DNA of 9,530 nt, taken from the NCBI GenBank assembly GCA_945870175.1, contig CAMBRJ010000073.1, positions 1 to 9,530 on the forward strand. The letters run 5' to 3'. Within the stretch, counting starts at the first letter, position 1; each line of letters starts with the position of its first letter. The notes under the pieces are model-generated. The model made no database searches, had not been told where the DNA came from, and saw nothing but the letters and a program-made list of their open reading frames with translations. This stretch comes from Gemmatimonas phototrophica. Its GTDB lineage: Bacteria > Gemmatimonadota > Gemmatimonadetes > Gemmatimonadales > Gemmatimonadaceae. A program made the translations under genes and the position numbers. Shown one piece after another: positions 1-5,662 of the stretch.

Positions 1-188
1 ACGAACGCCGGACCGAGCACGGCGATCTCGTGCACCATGCGACGCGCGCGGCGCTCGTGGAACGCGGGCGTGCGCGCCACTGGACCTCCCCATCGAATCC
101 AGCGGCGACGGTCGCGTATGAACGACACGACGAGCGGCATCAGGCGCCAGAGAATGGCGCCGAGCCGCGGTAGATCACGCCACGGCAT
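1..188 (-). CDS. N-terminal fragment of an AarF/ABC1/UbiB-like kinase (runs off left edge)
   Basis: An uninterrupted minus-strand frame starts at ATG 188-186 and runs off the window edge after 62 complete codons. The translation begins MPWRDLPRLGAILW and contains SFIRDRRRWIRWGG, a basic stretch HERRARRM and ends in HEIAVLGPAF. This arrangement (a hydrophobic/Arg-rich lead-in, 'RDRRRW', then a helix ending in 'LGP.F') matches, from memory, the N-terminus of ABC1/AarF/UbiB atypical kinases, where 'LGPTFVKLAQ' follows. UbiB proteins support ubiquinone biosynthesis in Proteobacteria; other ABC1 family members have unclear substrates. The start codon lies inside the last codons of the upstream SDR gene, a 14-nt overlap that suggests translational coupling. 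An alternative start is the Met of 'RLMPLVV', 16 codons in. The kinase core is outside the window, so the assignment rests on the N-terminus only. Confidence 0.68.
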   Translation of the reverse strand, partial: MPWRDLPRLGAILWRLMPLVVSFIRDRRRWIRWGGPVARTPAFHERRARRMVHEIAVLGPAF

Positions 189-1119
189 GGGCCATCGCGT
201 CGCGGATGAGCTGGTCGGCATCGAGGCCGGTCAGGCGTGACGTCGTCGCCCACAGGGCGTCGGCGCGCGTATCGTCTCGCGCCGTGCGCGACGGCGTGGC
301 GCGGCGGCGCTTCACCCAGTAATCACCCGACCCCTCGAGCGCCTCCGGCGCCGACGAGAGCCAGACCAGCGTGTCGGCGCCCTGCGCAGGCGTCACCGAC
401 ACCACGTCCATGACCCGTCTGAGTAGTCGCCCCATCCGCCCGTTGTTGGTCGCGAATCGCGTGCGCACCACACCCGGGTGCAGCGCCTGCGCCACCACGC
501 GCGACGGATCGAGACGACGCGCGAGGGCCCGCGTGAACCAGATGTTGTACAGCTTCGAATTGGCGTACTGTGTCCATCCGCCGAAATGGCGCTCCAGTTG
601 GAGATCGTCGAGTGCCGGGCGCGCGTTCTCATGCGCGCGACTCGACACGCTCAGCACACGCGACGGCGCACCCGGCCGCGCGGCCGCCACCAGCGGTGCC
701 AGCAGGCGTAGCGTCAACGTGACGTAGCTCAGATGGTTCAGGGCAAAGGTGCGCTCGAATCCATCCGGCGTGACGTCGCGGTCCAGAAACATGGCGCCGG
801 CGTTGTTCGCGAGCACATCGATCCGTGGGAGGCGCGCCAGCAATCGGTCGGCGACATCATGCACTTCCTCCTGACGCGACAAGTCGGCGATTTCCCATGT
901 GATCGCCCGATCGCTGCCGTCGGTGCGGGATGTCGCGCCCACGTCGCTCAGAATCGAATGCGCCGCGGCTGCCGTCTTCGCCTCGTTGCGCCCGATCATC
1001 ACCACCGACGCGCCGGCGGACACATAAGCGCGCACCGCGGCCTTGCCGATGCCATCACTGGCGCCGGTCACCACCACGGTCTTGCCTGCCAGTCTGCTCG
1101 ACGTCAGTGTGTTCGCCAT
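175..1119 (-). CDS. Short-chain dehydrogenase/reductase, retinol dehydrogenase-like
   Basis: A 314-residue classical-type SDR with all expected elements. The NAD(P)-binding motif TGASDGIG is at residues 18-25, followed by R44 after the second strand (MIGRN), the usual place for an NADP-selecting residue. NNAG is at 105-108, and the catalytic set is N128, S160, Y185 and K189 (YANSK). The Ser-to-Tyr spacing of 25 residues and the block 'SKLYNIWFTRALARRL...HPGVVRT' are typical of the RDH11-14/WW-oxidoreductase-like branch. The enzyme is expected to be a soluble NADP-dependent oxidoreductase acting on a lipophilic aldehyde, ketone or alcohol; the substrate cannot be read from the sequence. The C-terminus (about 265-314) is Arg-rich and variable. 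The ATG at 1119 is chosen because it gives the normal short lead before the Rossmann strand. No good Shine-Dalgarno is seen. It overlaps the downstream AarF-like gene by 14 nt, so the two are probably one operon. Confidence 0.9.
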   Translation of the reverse strand: MANTLTSSRLAGKTVVVTGASDGIGKAAVRAYVSAGASVVMIGRNEAKTAAAAHSILSDVGATSRTDGSDRAITWEIADLSRQEEVHDVADRLLARLPRIDVLANNAGAMFLDRDVTPDGFERTFALNHLSYVTLTLRLLAPLVAAARPGAPSRVLSVSSRAHENARPALDDLQLERHFGGWTQYANSKLYNIWFTRALARRLDPSRVVAQALHPGVVRTRFATNNGRMGRLLRRVMDVVSVTPAQGADTLVWLSSAPEALEGSGDYWVKRRRATPSRTARDDTRADALWATTSRLTGLDADQLIRDAMAHAVA

Positions 1120-1151
1120 GAACCGTGAAAGGTGATGCCGCGCGTTCGCGG

Positions 1152-1157
1152 ATCATA
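1152..1157 (-). promoter_or_regulatory. Possible -10 box of the SDR operon, with a direct repeat upstream
   Basis: On the minus strand the hexamer TATGAT (5 of 6 to TATAAT) lies 32 nt before the SDR start codon, which would give a leader of about 25 nt. No convincing -35 element sits at 16-18 nt. Just upstream, at 1163-1176, the hexamer TTGCAT occurs twice with a 2-nt gap. It is too close (13 nt and 5 nt) to serve as a standard -35, but could be an operator half-site pair. The box lies between the terminator hairpin at 1179-1216 and the gene, which is where a promoter should be. Confidence 0.35.
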
Positions 1158-1178
1158 CCCCAATGCAACGATGCAAGA

Positions 1179-1216
1179 ACGTCGTCGGTTCGCACCCCTT
1201 GGCGAATCGACGACGT
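1179..1216 (-). terminator. Strong stem-loop, likely terminator of the Ig-like lipoprotein gene
   Basis: The arms at 1179-1193 and 1202-1216 are complementary over 15 positions with one mismatch that would be a wobble pair in RNA. The loop is 8 nt. The structure starts 54 nt past the stop codon of the minus-strand gene ending at 1270. The T-tract after the stem is weak (TCTTGCATCGTT on the minus strand). It could also act on a plus-strand transcript, but no plus-strand gene precedes it. Confidence 0.6.
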
Positions 1217-1269
1217 GAATGCCCGCGGACACGGGTGAATCTGGCGATCAGGTCACGCGATGGTGACGA

Positions 1270-1959
1270 TCAGTTTGCAATCGCCGAGATCGCGATGGGG
1301 CCAAGTGTGCCGGCGGTGGCGGTGGCCGTCTGCTGGCCGGCCTGCGGCCCGAGTGTCCAGCGCACCGTGACTTCGCCAAGCGCGTTGGTGACCGCTGACT
1401 GCGGCGAAATGCTGCCGCCGCCACTCGTGATGGCCAAGCCGATCGTCTGGCCGGGAATCGGGACGTTGAACCCGCCCGTCACCCGCAGGACGATCTGCAC
1501 GGTCAGGGCCGCACTCGCCTTGCCCGTCTGGTTATTGCCCTGGGCGATCACCAGATCGCCCGGCAGAATACCGATGGCGCTCAGGGTGACCGGGTCGAGC
1601 CCCGGAGCCGCGCCCGTCATGGTCTGAACCTGCGCCCCGGGGCCAAGGGTCCAGCGGGCCTTCACTTCGCCGTTGGCATCGCTGACGACGGTGCCCGGGT
1701 CGACCGAGCCGCCACCCGCGAGCACGTTGAAGCTCACCGGGATCTTGCCGATGGGAGCGCCATCGGTGCCTATCACCCGAAGCACCACGGCGGTCGGAAG
1801 CAGGGTCCCCGCCGCCGCGGACTGCAGATGTCCCTGCACGATCGTCAGCTGCGCCGCAGCGGGGGCCTCCACGGTCTTGGTGCAACCGGGGAACGCCAGG
1901 AGCGTCGGGACGGCCGTCAACAGCACGGCAAACAGATGTGTGGGTCGGGCGGAACGCAT
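1270..1959 (-). CDS. Exported lipoprotein-like protein with two bacterial Ig-like (Big-1 type) repeats
   Basis: A 229-residue protein. Residues 1-26 form a signal peptide with a hydrophobic core (LFAVLLTAVPTLLAF) ending in PGC; Cys26 would be lipidated, although Phe at -3 makes the lipobox atypical. The rest is two tandem repeats of about 92 residues, roughly 38-129 and 136-227, offset by 98. Each repeat carries a Gly-Gly-Gly-Ser turn (82-85 and 180-183), a Gly-Glu-Val stretch and the identical hexamer RWTLGP (102-107 and 200-205). This pattern of strands and the 'xxGEVxxRWTLG' signature resembles Big-1/invasin-type Ig domains. Such proteins sit on the cell surface or in the periplasm and often have a structural or adhesive role; no enzymatic motif is present. 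On the minus strand a purine-rich GGAGAGGAG (plus 1979-1987) lies 19 nt before the ATG, too far for an ideal ribosome binding site. No better in-frame start exists closer to it. The gene is divergent from deoC and ends before a hairpin terminator. Confidence 0.75.
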   Translation of the reverse strand: MRSARPTHLFAVLLTAVPTLLAFPGCTKTVEAPAAAQLTIVQGHLQSAAAGTLLPTAVVLRVIGTDGAPIGKIPVSFNVLAGGGSVDPGTVVSDANGEVKARWTLGPGAQVQTMTGAAPGLDPVTLSAIGILPGDLVIAQGNNQTGKASAALTVQIVLRVTGGFNVPIPGQTIGLAITSGGGSISPQSAVTNALGEVTVRWTLGPQAGQQTATATAGTLGPIAISAIAN

Positions 1960-2088
1960 GGTCTCGTCGGTCGGGGTACTCCTCTCCGACTAGTAGTATC
2001 GGCCGGTTGCCCCACGTACTTGAGCGCGACGTGCCCCCCCTTCGCGTTTCGAGCGCCGGATCCCTCCCTCACCTAGATTGGGCATGCC
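1960..2088. promoter_or_regulatory. Divergent intergenic promoter region between the Ig-like gene and deoC
   Basis: This 129-bp gap must hold promoters for both directions. It contains a C7 homopolymer (2034-2040), the palindrome ACTAGT (1989-1994), and an inverted pair CACGT (2013-2017) / ACGTG (2029-2033) with 16 bp between centres, which could be an operator but is short. On the minus strand GATACT (plus 1995-2000) is a weak -10 candidate for the Ig-like gene. No protein-coding potential is seen here. Confidence 0.4.
2074..2079 (+). promoter_or_regulatory. Candidate -10 element giving a nearly leaderless deoC transcript
   Basis: TAGATT (4 of 6 to TATAAT, and a TAnnnT match) ends 9 nt before the deoC ATG at 2089. 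No Shine-Dalgarno is present between them, which fits leaderless initiation. No clear -35 element is found at normal spacing, so this is a suggestion only. Confidence 0.33.
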
Positions 2089-3138
2089 ATGACCGTCACG
2101 CCTCTGCACGCTCCGCGACCGCTCCGCTCCACCGACGCCGATGCGCCGGACGGCGTGCGCTGGCCCACTGGACTGCGCCCAGACACGCCGCCGGTCCGAA
2201 ACCCGGGCACCACCCTCGATCTCGCGCTCGTGCGCGCCACGAAGGTGAATCGCAGCGCGGTGGAACGGCGCGTCGCGTCGCTTGGCGGCCGACGCACCGT
2301 CAAGAAGGAATGGCAGGCGGCGTGGCTGTTGCGCGCCATTACCTGTATGGACCTGACCACGCTGGCCGGTGACGACACCCCCGGCAACGTGCGCCGGTTG
2401 TGCGCCAAGGCGCGTCATCCGTTGCGCCACGACATCGTGGAGGCCCTCGGTGTTCGCGACCTGGGCATCACGGTCGGAGCGGTGTGCGTCTATCACCAAT
2501 ACGTCGCCACCGCCGTCGAGGCCTTGCAGGGGTCGGGCGTGCCCGTCGCCGCCGTCTCCACCGGCTTCCCGGCGGGATTGTCCCCGTTCGAACAGCGCAT
2601 CGCCGAGATCCACGCGTCGGTCGCCGCCGGGGCGACCGAAATCGACATCGTCATCACGCGGGCGCACGTCCTCACCGGGAACTGGCAGGCGCTGTACGAC
2701 GAAGTCCGCGCCTTCCGCGAAGCCTGTGGCGAGGCCCATCTCAAGACGATCCTGGGTGTCGGCGAACTCGCCACGCTCACGAACGTCGCGCGCGCGAGTC
2801 AGGTCGCCATGATGGCCGGCGCCGACTTCATCAAGACCAGCACCGGCAAGGAAACGTCCAACGCCACGCTCCCCGTCGGACTGGTGATGACGCGCATGAT
2901 CCGCGACTTCGGATCGCGCACCGGATTCGAGGTAGGGTTCAAGCCCGCCGGCGGTATCCGGACGGCGAAGCAGGCGCTCGACTGGCTGATCCTCATGAAA
3001 GAGGAACTCGGCGATCGCTGGCTTCGTCCGCATCTGTTTCGGTTCGGCGCGAGCGGTCTGCTCACCGACGTCGAACGTCAGCTCGAACATTTCGTGACGG
3101 GTCGCTACGCTGCGGCTCATCGCCAACCCATGGTGTGA
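2089..3138 (+). CDS. deoC: Deoxyribose-phosphate aldolase, eukaryote-like long form
   Basis: This 349-residue class I aldolase cleaves 2-deoxy-D-ribose-5-phosphate into glyceraldehyde-3-phosphate and acetaldehyde, the last step of deoxyribonucleoside catabolism in the cytoplasm. The Schiff-base lysine is K249 in FIKTSTGK, the second lysine is K285 in GFKPAGG, and the acidic partner is D186 in TEIDIVI, matching K167, K201 and D102 of the E. coli enzyme. It is about 90 residues longer than the E. coli protein. It instead resembles animal DERA: RRTVKKEWQAAWLL (68-81) near the N-terminus, ALYDEVRAFREACGEAHLKT in the middle, and VTGRYAA at the C-terminus replacing the short E. coli tail. The ATG at 2089 gives a 67-residue lead before that block. 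No ribosome binding site is seen. The ALDH16 gene begins 5 nt after its stop, so the two are almost certainly cotranscribed. Confidence 0.96.
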   Translation: MTVTPLHAPRPLRSTDADAPDGVRWPTGLRPDTPPVRNPGTTLDLALVRATKVNRSAVERRVASLGGRRTVKKEWQAAWLLRAITCMDLTTLAGDDTPGNVRRLCAKARHPLRHDIVEALGVRDLGITVGAVCVYHQYVATAVEALQGSGVPVAAVSTGFPAGLSPFEQRIAEIHASVAAGATEIDIVITRAHVLTGNWQALYDEVRAFREACGEAHLKTILGVGELATLTNVARASQVAMMAGADFIKTSTGKETSNATLPVGLVMTRMIRDFGSRTGFEVGFKPAGGIRTAKQALDWLILMKEELGDRWLRPHLFRFGASGLLTDVERQLEHFVTGRYAAAHRQPMV

Positions 3139-3143
3139 TCCGC

Positions 3144-5582
3144 ATGGCGACGACGAATACACCAACGGGCGGCACCGTCCGCGAGATCTTCGACACGATG
3201 AGTTACGGTCCGGCCCCGGAAGGCGATGCCGTGGCTCGCGCGTGGCTCGCCGCGCATGGCGGCGCGTTCGGGCACTACATCGGCGGCGCGTTTACGACGC
3301 CGCCGGCCGCCGACGCGGTCAACGTGAACGACCCGGCCACCGGCGCCCTGCTGGCCCGCGTGGCGCAGGGCACGGCGCACGATGTCGATGCGGCCGTCGC
3401 CGCCGCGCGCGCCGCGTTGCCCGGCTGGCAAGCGCTCGACGATCATGCCCGCGCCCGCTGGCTGTACGCGATTGCCCGTGGCATTCAGAAGCACGCGCGC
3501 GACTTCGCCGTGCTCGAATCCATCGACAACGGCAAGCCGATTCGCGAAACGCGCGACATCGACATCCCGCTGGTCGCACGCCACTTCTCGTATCACGCCG
3601 GCTGGGCGCAGCTGCTCTCGGCCGAGTTCCCGAATCAGCATGCGTACGGCGTCGTCGGGCAGGTGATCCCATGGAATTTTCCGCTGCTCATGTTGGCGTG
3701 GAAGGTCGCGCCCGCCCTCGCCGCCGGGAACACCGTCGTGCTCAAGCCCGCCGAGTTCACGCCGCTCACGGCGCTGCGCTTCGCGGAGCTGATGCATGAC
3801 ATCGGCTTGCCGCCGGGCGTGTTCAATCTCGTCACCGGCGACGGACGCACGGGCGCGGCCATCGTCGAGCACCCCGACGTCGACAAGATCGCCTTCACCG
3901 GCAGCACCGACGTCGGTCGCGCCATTCGCGTGGCGACGGCCGGCTCGGGCAAGGGGCTCTCACTCGAACTGGGCGGGAAAAGCCCGTTCATCGTGTTCGA
4001 AGACGCCGATCTCGATAGCGTGGTCGAAGGGGTCGTCGATGCGATCTGGTTCAACCAGGGGCAGGTGTGTTGCGCCGGTTCGCGTCTGCTGGTGCAGGAA
4101 GGCGTGGCCGATCAGCTCATCGGTAAGTTGCGTGATCGCATGGAGCGGCTGCGCATTGGCTCGCCGCTCGACAAGTCCATCGACATGGGCGCCATCGTCG
4201 CGCCCGTGCAGCTCGAACGCATCAAGCAGCTGTGTGCGCAGGGAATCGAAGAAGGGGCCACCTGCTGGCAGCCCTCCTGGGCCACGCCCGCCGAAGGCTC
4301 GTTCTATCCGCCCACGCTGTTCACAAATGTCGCGCCGTCGGCCACGATCGCGCAGGTTGAGATCTTCGGACCGGTGCTCGTCAGCATGACGTTCCGCACG
4401 CCGGAAGAAGCGGTCGCCCTCGCCAACAACACGCCCTTCGGACTCGCCGCCAGCGTGTGGAGCGAGAATATCAATCTGGCGCTCGACATCGCACCGAAGC
4501 TCAAGTGCGGTGTCGTCTGGGTCAACAGCACGAACCTGTTCGACGCGGCTGCTGGTTTCGGCGGATATCGTGAGTCCGGCTTCGGCCGCGAAGGTGGACG
4601 CGAAGGGATGGGCGAGTATCTCAAGCCCGTTCGCCCGCACGAGAGCGCCCCGTCGCCCGTTATCGCCGATGCCGCGCCGACGGCGGACGCCGCTGAGGAC
4701 GATGCCGCTGACTCGGCGATGACGGCATCGACGCTGCCCGCCATCGATCGAACTCCAAAGCTGTTCATCGGCGGTAAGCAAACACGCAGCGACTCGGGCT
4801 ACTCGCGTCGCGTCGTGGGCGCGAATGGCCGCGTGGTTGGGGAAGTCGGCGACGGCAACCGGAAGGATCTGCGGAACGCGGTCGAAGCAGCCCATGCCGG
4901 CGCCAGCTGGTCGAAACTCTCGGGGCACCAGCGATCGCAGATCCTGTTCTACATTGCAGAAAATCTGTCCGCCCGCGAGCAGGAGTTCGCCGCCCGTCTC
5001 TCGGCCATGACCGGAGCCTCGGCGATCGACGCCATGCGCGAAGTCGAGGCGTCCATTTCGCGCTTGTTCACGTACGGCGCGTGGGCGGACAAGCATGACG
5101 GCGCGATCCATGACGTGCCGTTGCGCGGTGTCGCGTTGGCCATGCACGAGCCGATCGGTGTCGTCGGCGTGGCCTGTCCCGACCCCTATCCGTTGCTTGG
5201 GCTGGTGTCACTCGTCGCTCCGCTCCTGGCCACCGGCAATCGGGTCGTGGCTGTGCCGTCGGAGCGATATCCACTGTCCGCGACCGACTTCTACAGTGTG
5301 CTCGAGACCTCCGACGTGCCGGCCGGTGTGGTGAACATCGTGACGGGCCCGCGCGATGCGCTGGCGAAAGTGTTGGCCGAGCATGACGATGTCGATGCAA
5401 TGTGGTACGTTGGGTCGCGGGCCGGCGCCACGGCCGTTGAGAAGGCGTCAGCGGCCAACTTGAAGCGCACGTGGACCGAATGGGACGGGCGCGAATGGCT
5501 GGATCCGCGGGTGGGTGAAGGCCGCGAATTCCTGCGGCGTGCGGTGCAGGTTAAGAATATCTGGATTCCTTACGGCGAATAG
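3144..5582 (+). CDS. ALDH16-type two-domain aldehyde dehydrogenase
   Basis: An 812-residue NAD(P)-dependent aldehyde dehydrogenase of the ALDH16 family. The N-terminal signature REIFDTMSYGPAPE (13-26) before HYIGG is characteristic of ALDH16. Domain 1 (about 40-497) is catalytically complete: oxyanion Asn N178 (PWNFP), cofactor Lys K201 (KPAE), general base E275 (LELGG), nucleophile C309 (GQVCC) and E406 (EIFGP). An Ala/Asp-rich linker of about 38 residues (500-537) joins domain 2 (about 538-785). Domain 2 resembles an ALDH NAD-binding half but has PDPYP in place of PWNFP, VPSE in place of KPAE, and no Glu or Cys motif, so it should be non-catalytic. The protein ends in NIWIPYGE, a likely interdomain beta-flap. 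The bacterial ALDH16 family generally keeps the domain-1 cysteine, unlike human ALDH16A1. Next to deoC, acetaldehyde is the natural substrate to expect, though this is inference. No strong ribosome binding site precedes the ATG. Confidence 0.93.
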   Translation: MATTNTPTGGTVREIFDTMSYGPAPEGDAVARAWLAAHGGAFGHYIGGAFTTPPAADAVNVNDPATGALLARVAQGTAHDVDAAVAAARAALPGWQALDDHARARWLYAIARGIQKHARDFAVLESIDNGKPIRETRDIDIPLVARHFSYHAGWAQLLSAEFPNQHAYGVVGQVIPWNFPLLMLAWKVAPALAAGNTVVLKPAEFTPLTALRFAELMHDIGLPPGVFNLVTGDGRTGAAIVEHPDVDKIAFTGSTDVGRAIRVATAGSGKGLSLELGGKSPFIVFEDADLDSVVEGVVDAIWFNQGQVCCAGSRLLVQEGVADQLIGKLRDRMERLRIGSPLDKSIDMGAIVAPVQLERIKQLCAQGIEEGATCWQPSWATPAEGSFYPPTLFTNVAPSATIAQVEIFGPVLVSMTFRTPEEAVALANNTPFGLAASVWSENINLALDIAPKLKCGVVWVNSTNLFDAAAGFGGYRESGFGREGGREGMGEYLKPVRPHESAPSPVIADAAPTADAAEDDAADSAMTASTLPAIDRTPKLFIGGKQTRSDSGYSRRVVGANGRVVGEVGDGNRKDLRNAVEAAHAGASWSKLSGHQRSQILFYIAENLSAREQEFAARLSAMTGASAIDAMREVEASISRLFTYGAWADKHDGAIHDVPLRGVALAMHEPIGVVGVACPDPYPLLGLVSLVAPLLATGNRVVAVPSERYPLSATDFYSVLETSDVPAGVVNIVTGPRDALAKVLAEHDDVDAMWYVGSRAGATAVEKASAANLKRTWTEWDGREWLDPRVGEGREFLRRAVQVKNIWIPYGE

Positions 5583-5596
5583 CGCCACTCCGTGAT

Positions 5597-5625
5597 GCGA
5601 GAGCGCGCACATCAACGCGCTCCGC
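5597..5625 (+). terminator. Stem-loop after the ALDH16 gene
   Basis: GAGCGCG (5601-5607) pairs with CGCGCTC (5616-5622) around an 8-nt loop. Three further pairs form outside if A5600 is bulged. It begins 15 nt past the ALDH16 stop codon and precedes the candidate promoter of the next gene. There is no T-tract, so it could be a weak or Rho-assisted terminator, an RNA-end stabiliser, or chance in GC-rich sequence. Confidence 0.33.
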
Positions 5626-5649
5626 TGACGCGGCGGCGACGCCATGACG

Positions 5650-5655
5650 TAGTGT
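5650..5655 (+). promoter_or_regulatory. Candidate -10 (TAnnnT) for the M3 peptidase gene
   Basis: TAGTGT lies 7 nt before the ATG at 5663, the spacing expected for a leaderless transcript. It resembles the TAGATT element before deoC. No -35 element or Shine-Dalgarno is evident, and a 6-mer with three fixed bases is common by chance. Confidence 0.27.
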
Positions 5656-5662
5656 GCTGTTC

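Noticed and set aside
1163..1627. Plus-strand ORF across the terminator and Ig-like gene
   Set aside because: It covers the hairpin and promoter region and lies opposite the Ig-like repeats; no family resemblance.
2400..3143. The ALDH16 reading frame stays open upstream for 744 nt through deoC
   Set aside because: Its translation there is Arg-rich and without family features, while the overlapping deoC frame is an excellent match with all catalytic residues. It is a GC-rich shadow; the real start is ATG 3144, where the ALDH16 N-terminal signature begins.
1990..3165. Long minus-strand ORF opposite deoC
   Set aside because: Composition is Arg/Gly/Ala/Asp-rich with no recognisable motif; it is antisense to a certain gene.
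3960..5147. Long minus-strand ORF opposite the ALDH16 gene
   Set aside because: Same reasoning: a mirror of codon bias in high-GC coding sequence, with no domain seen.
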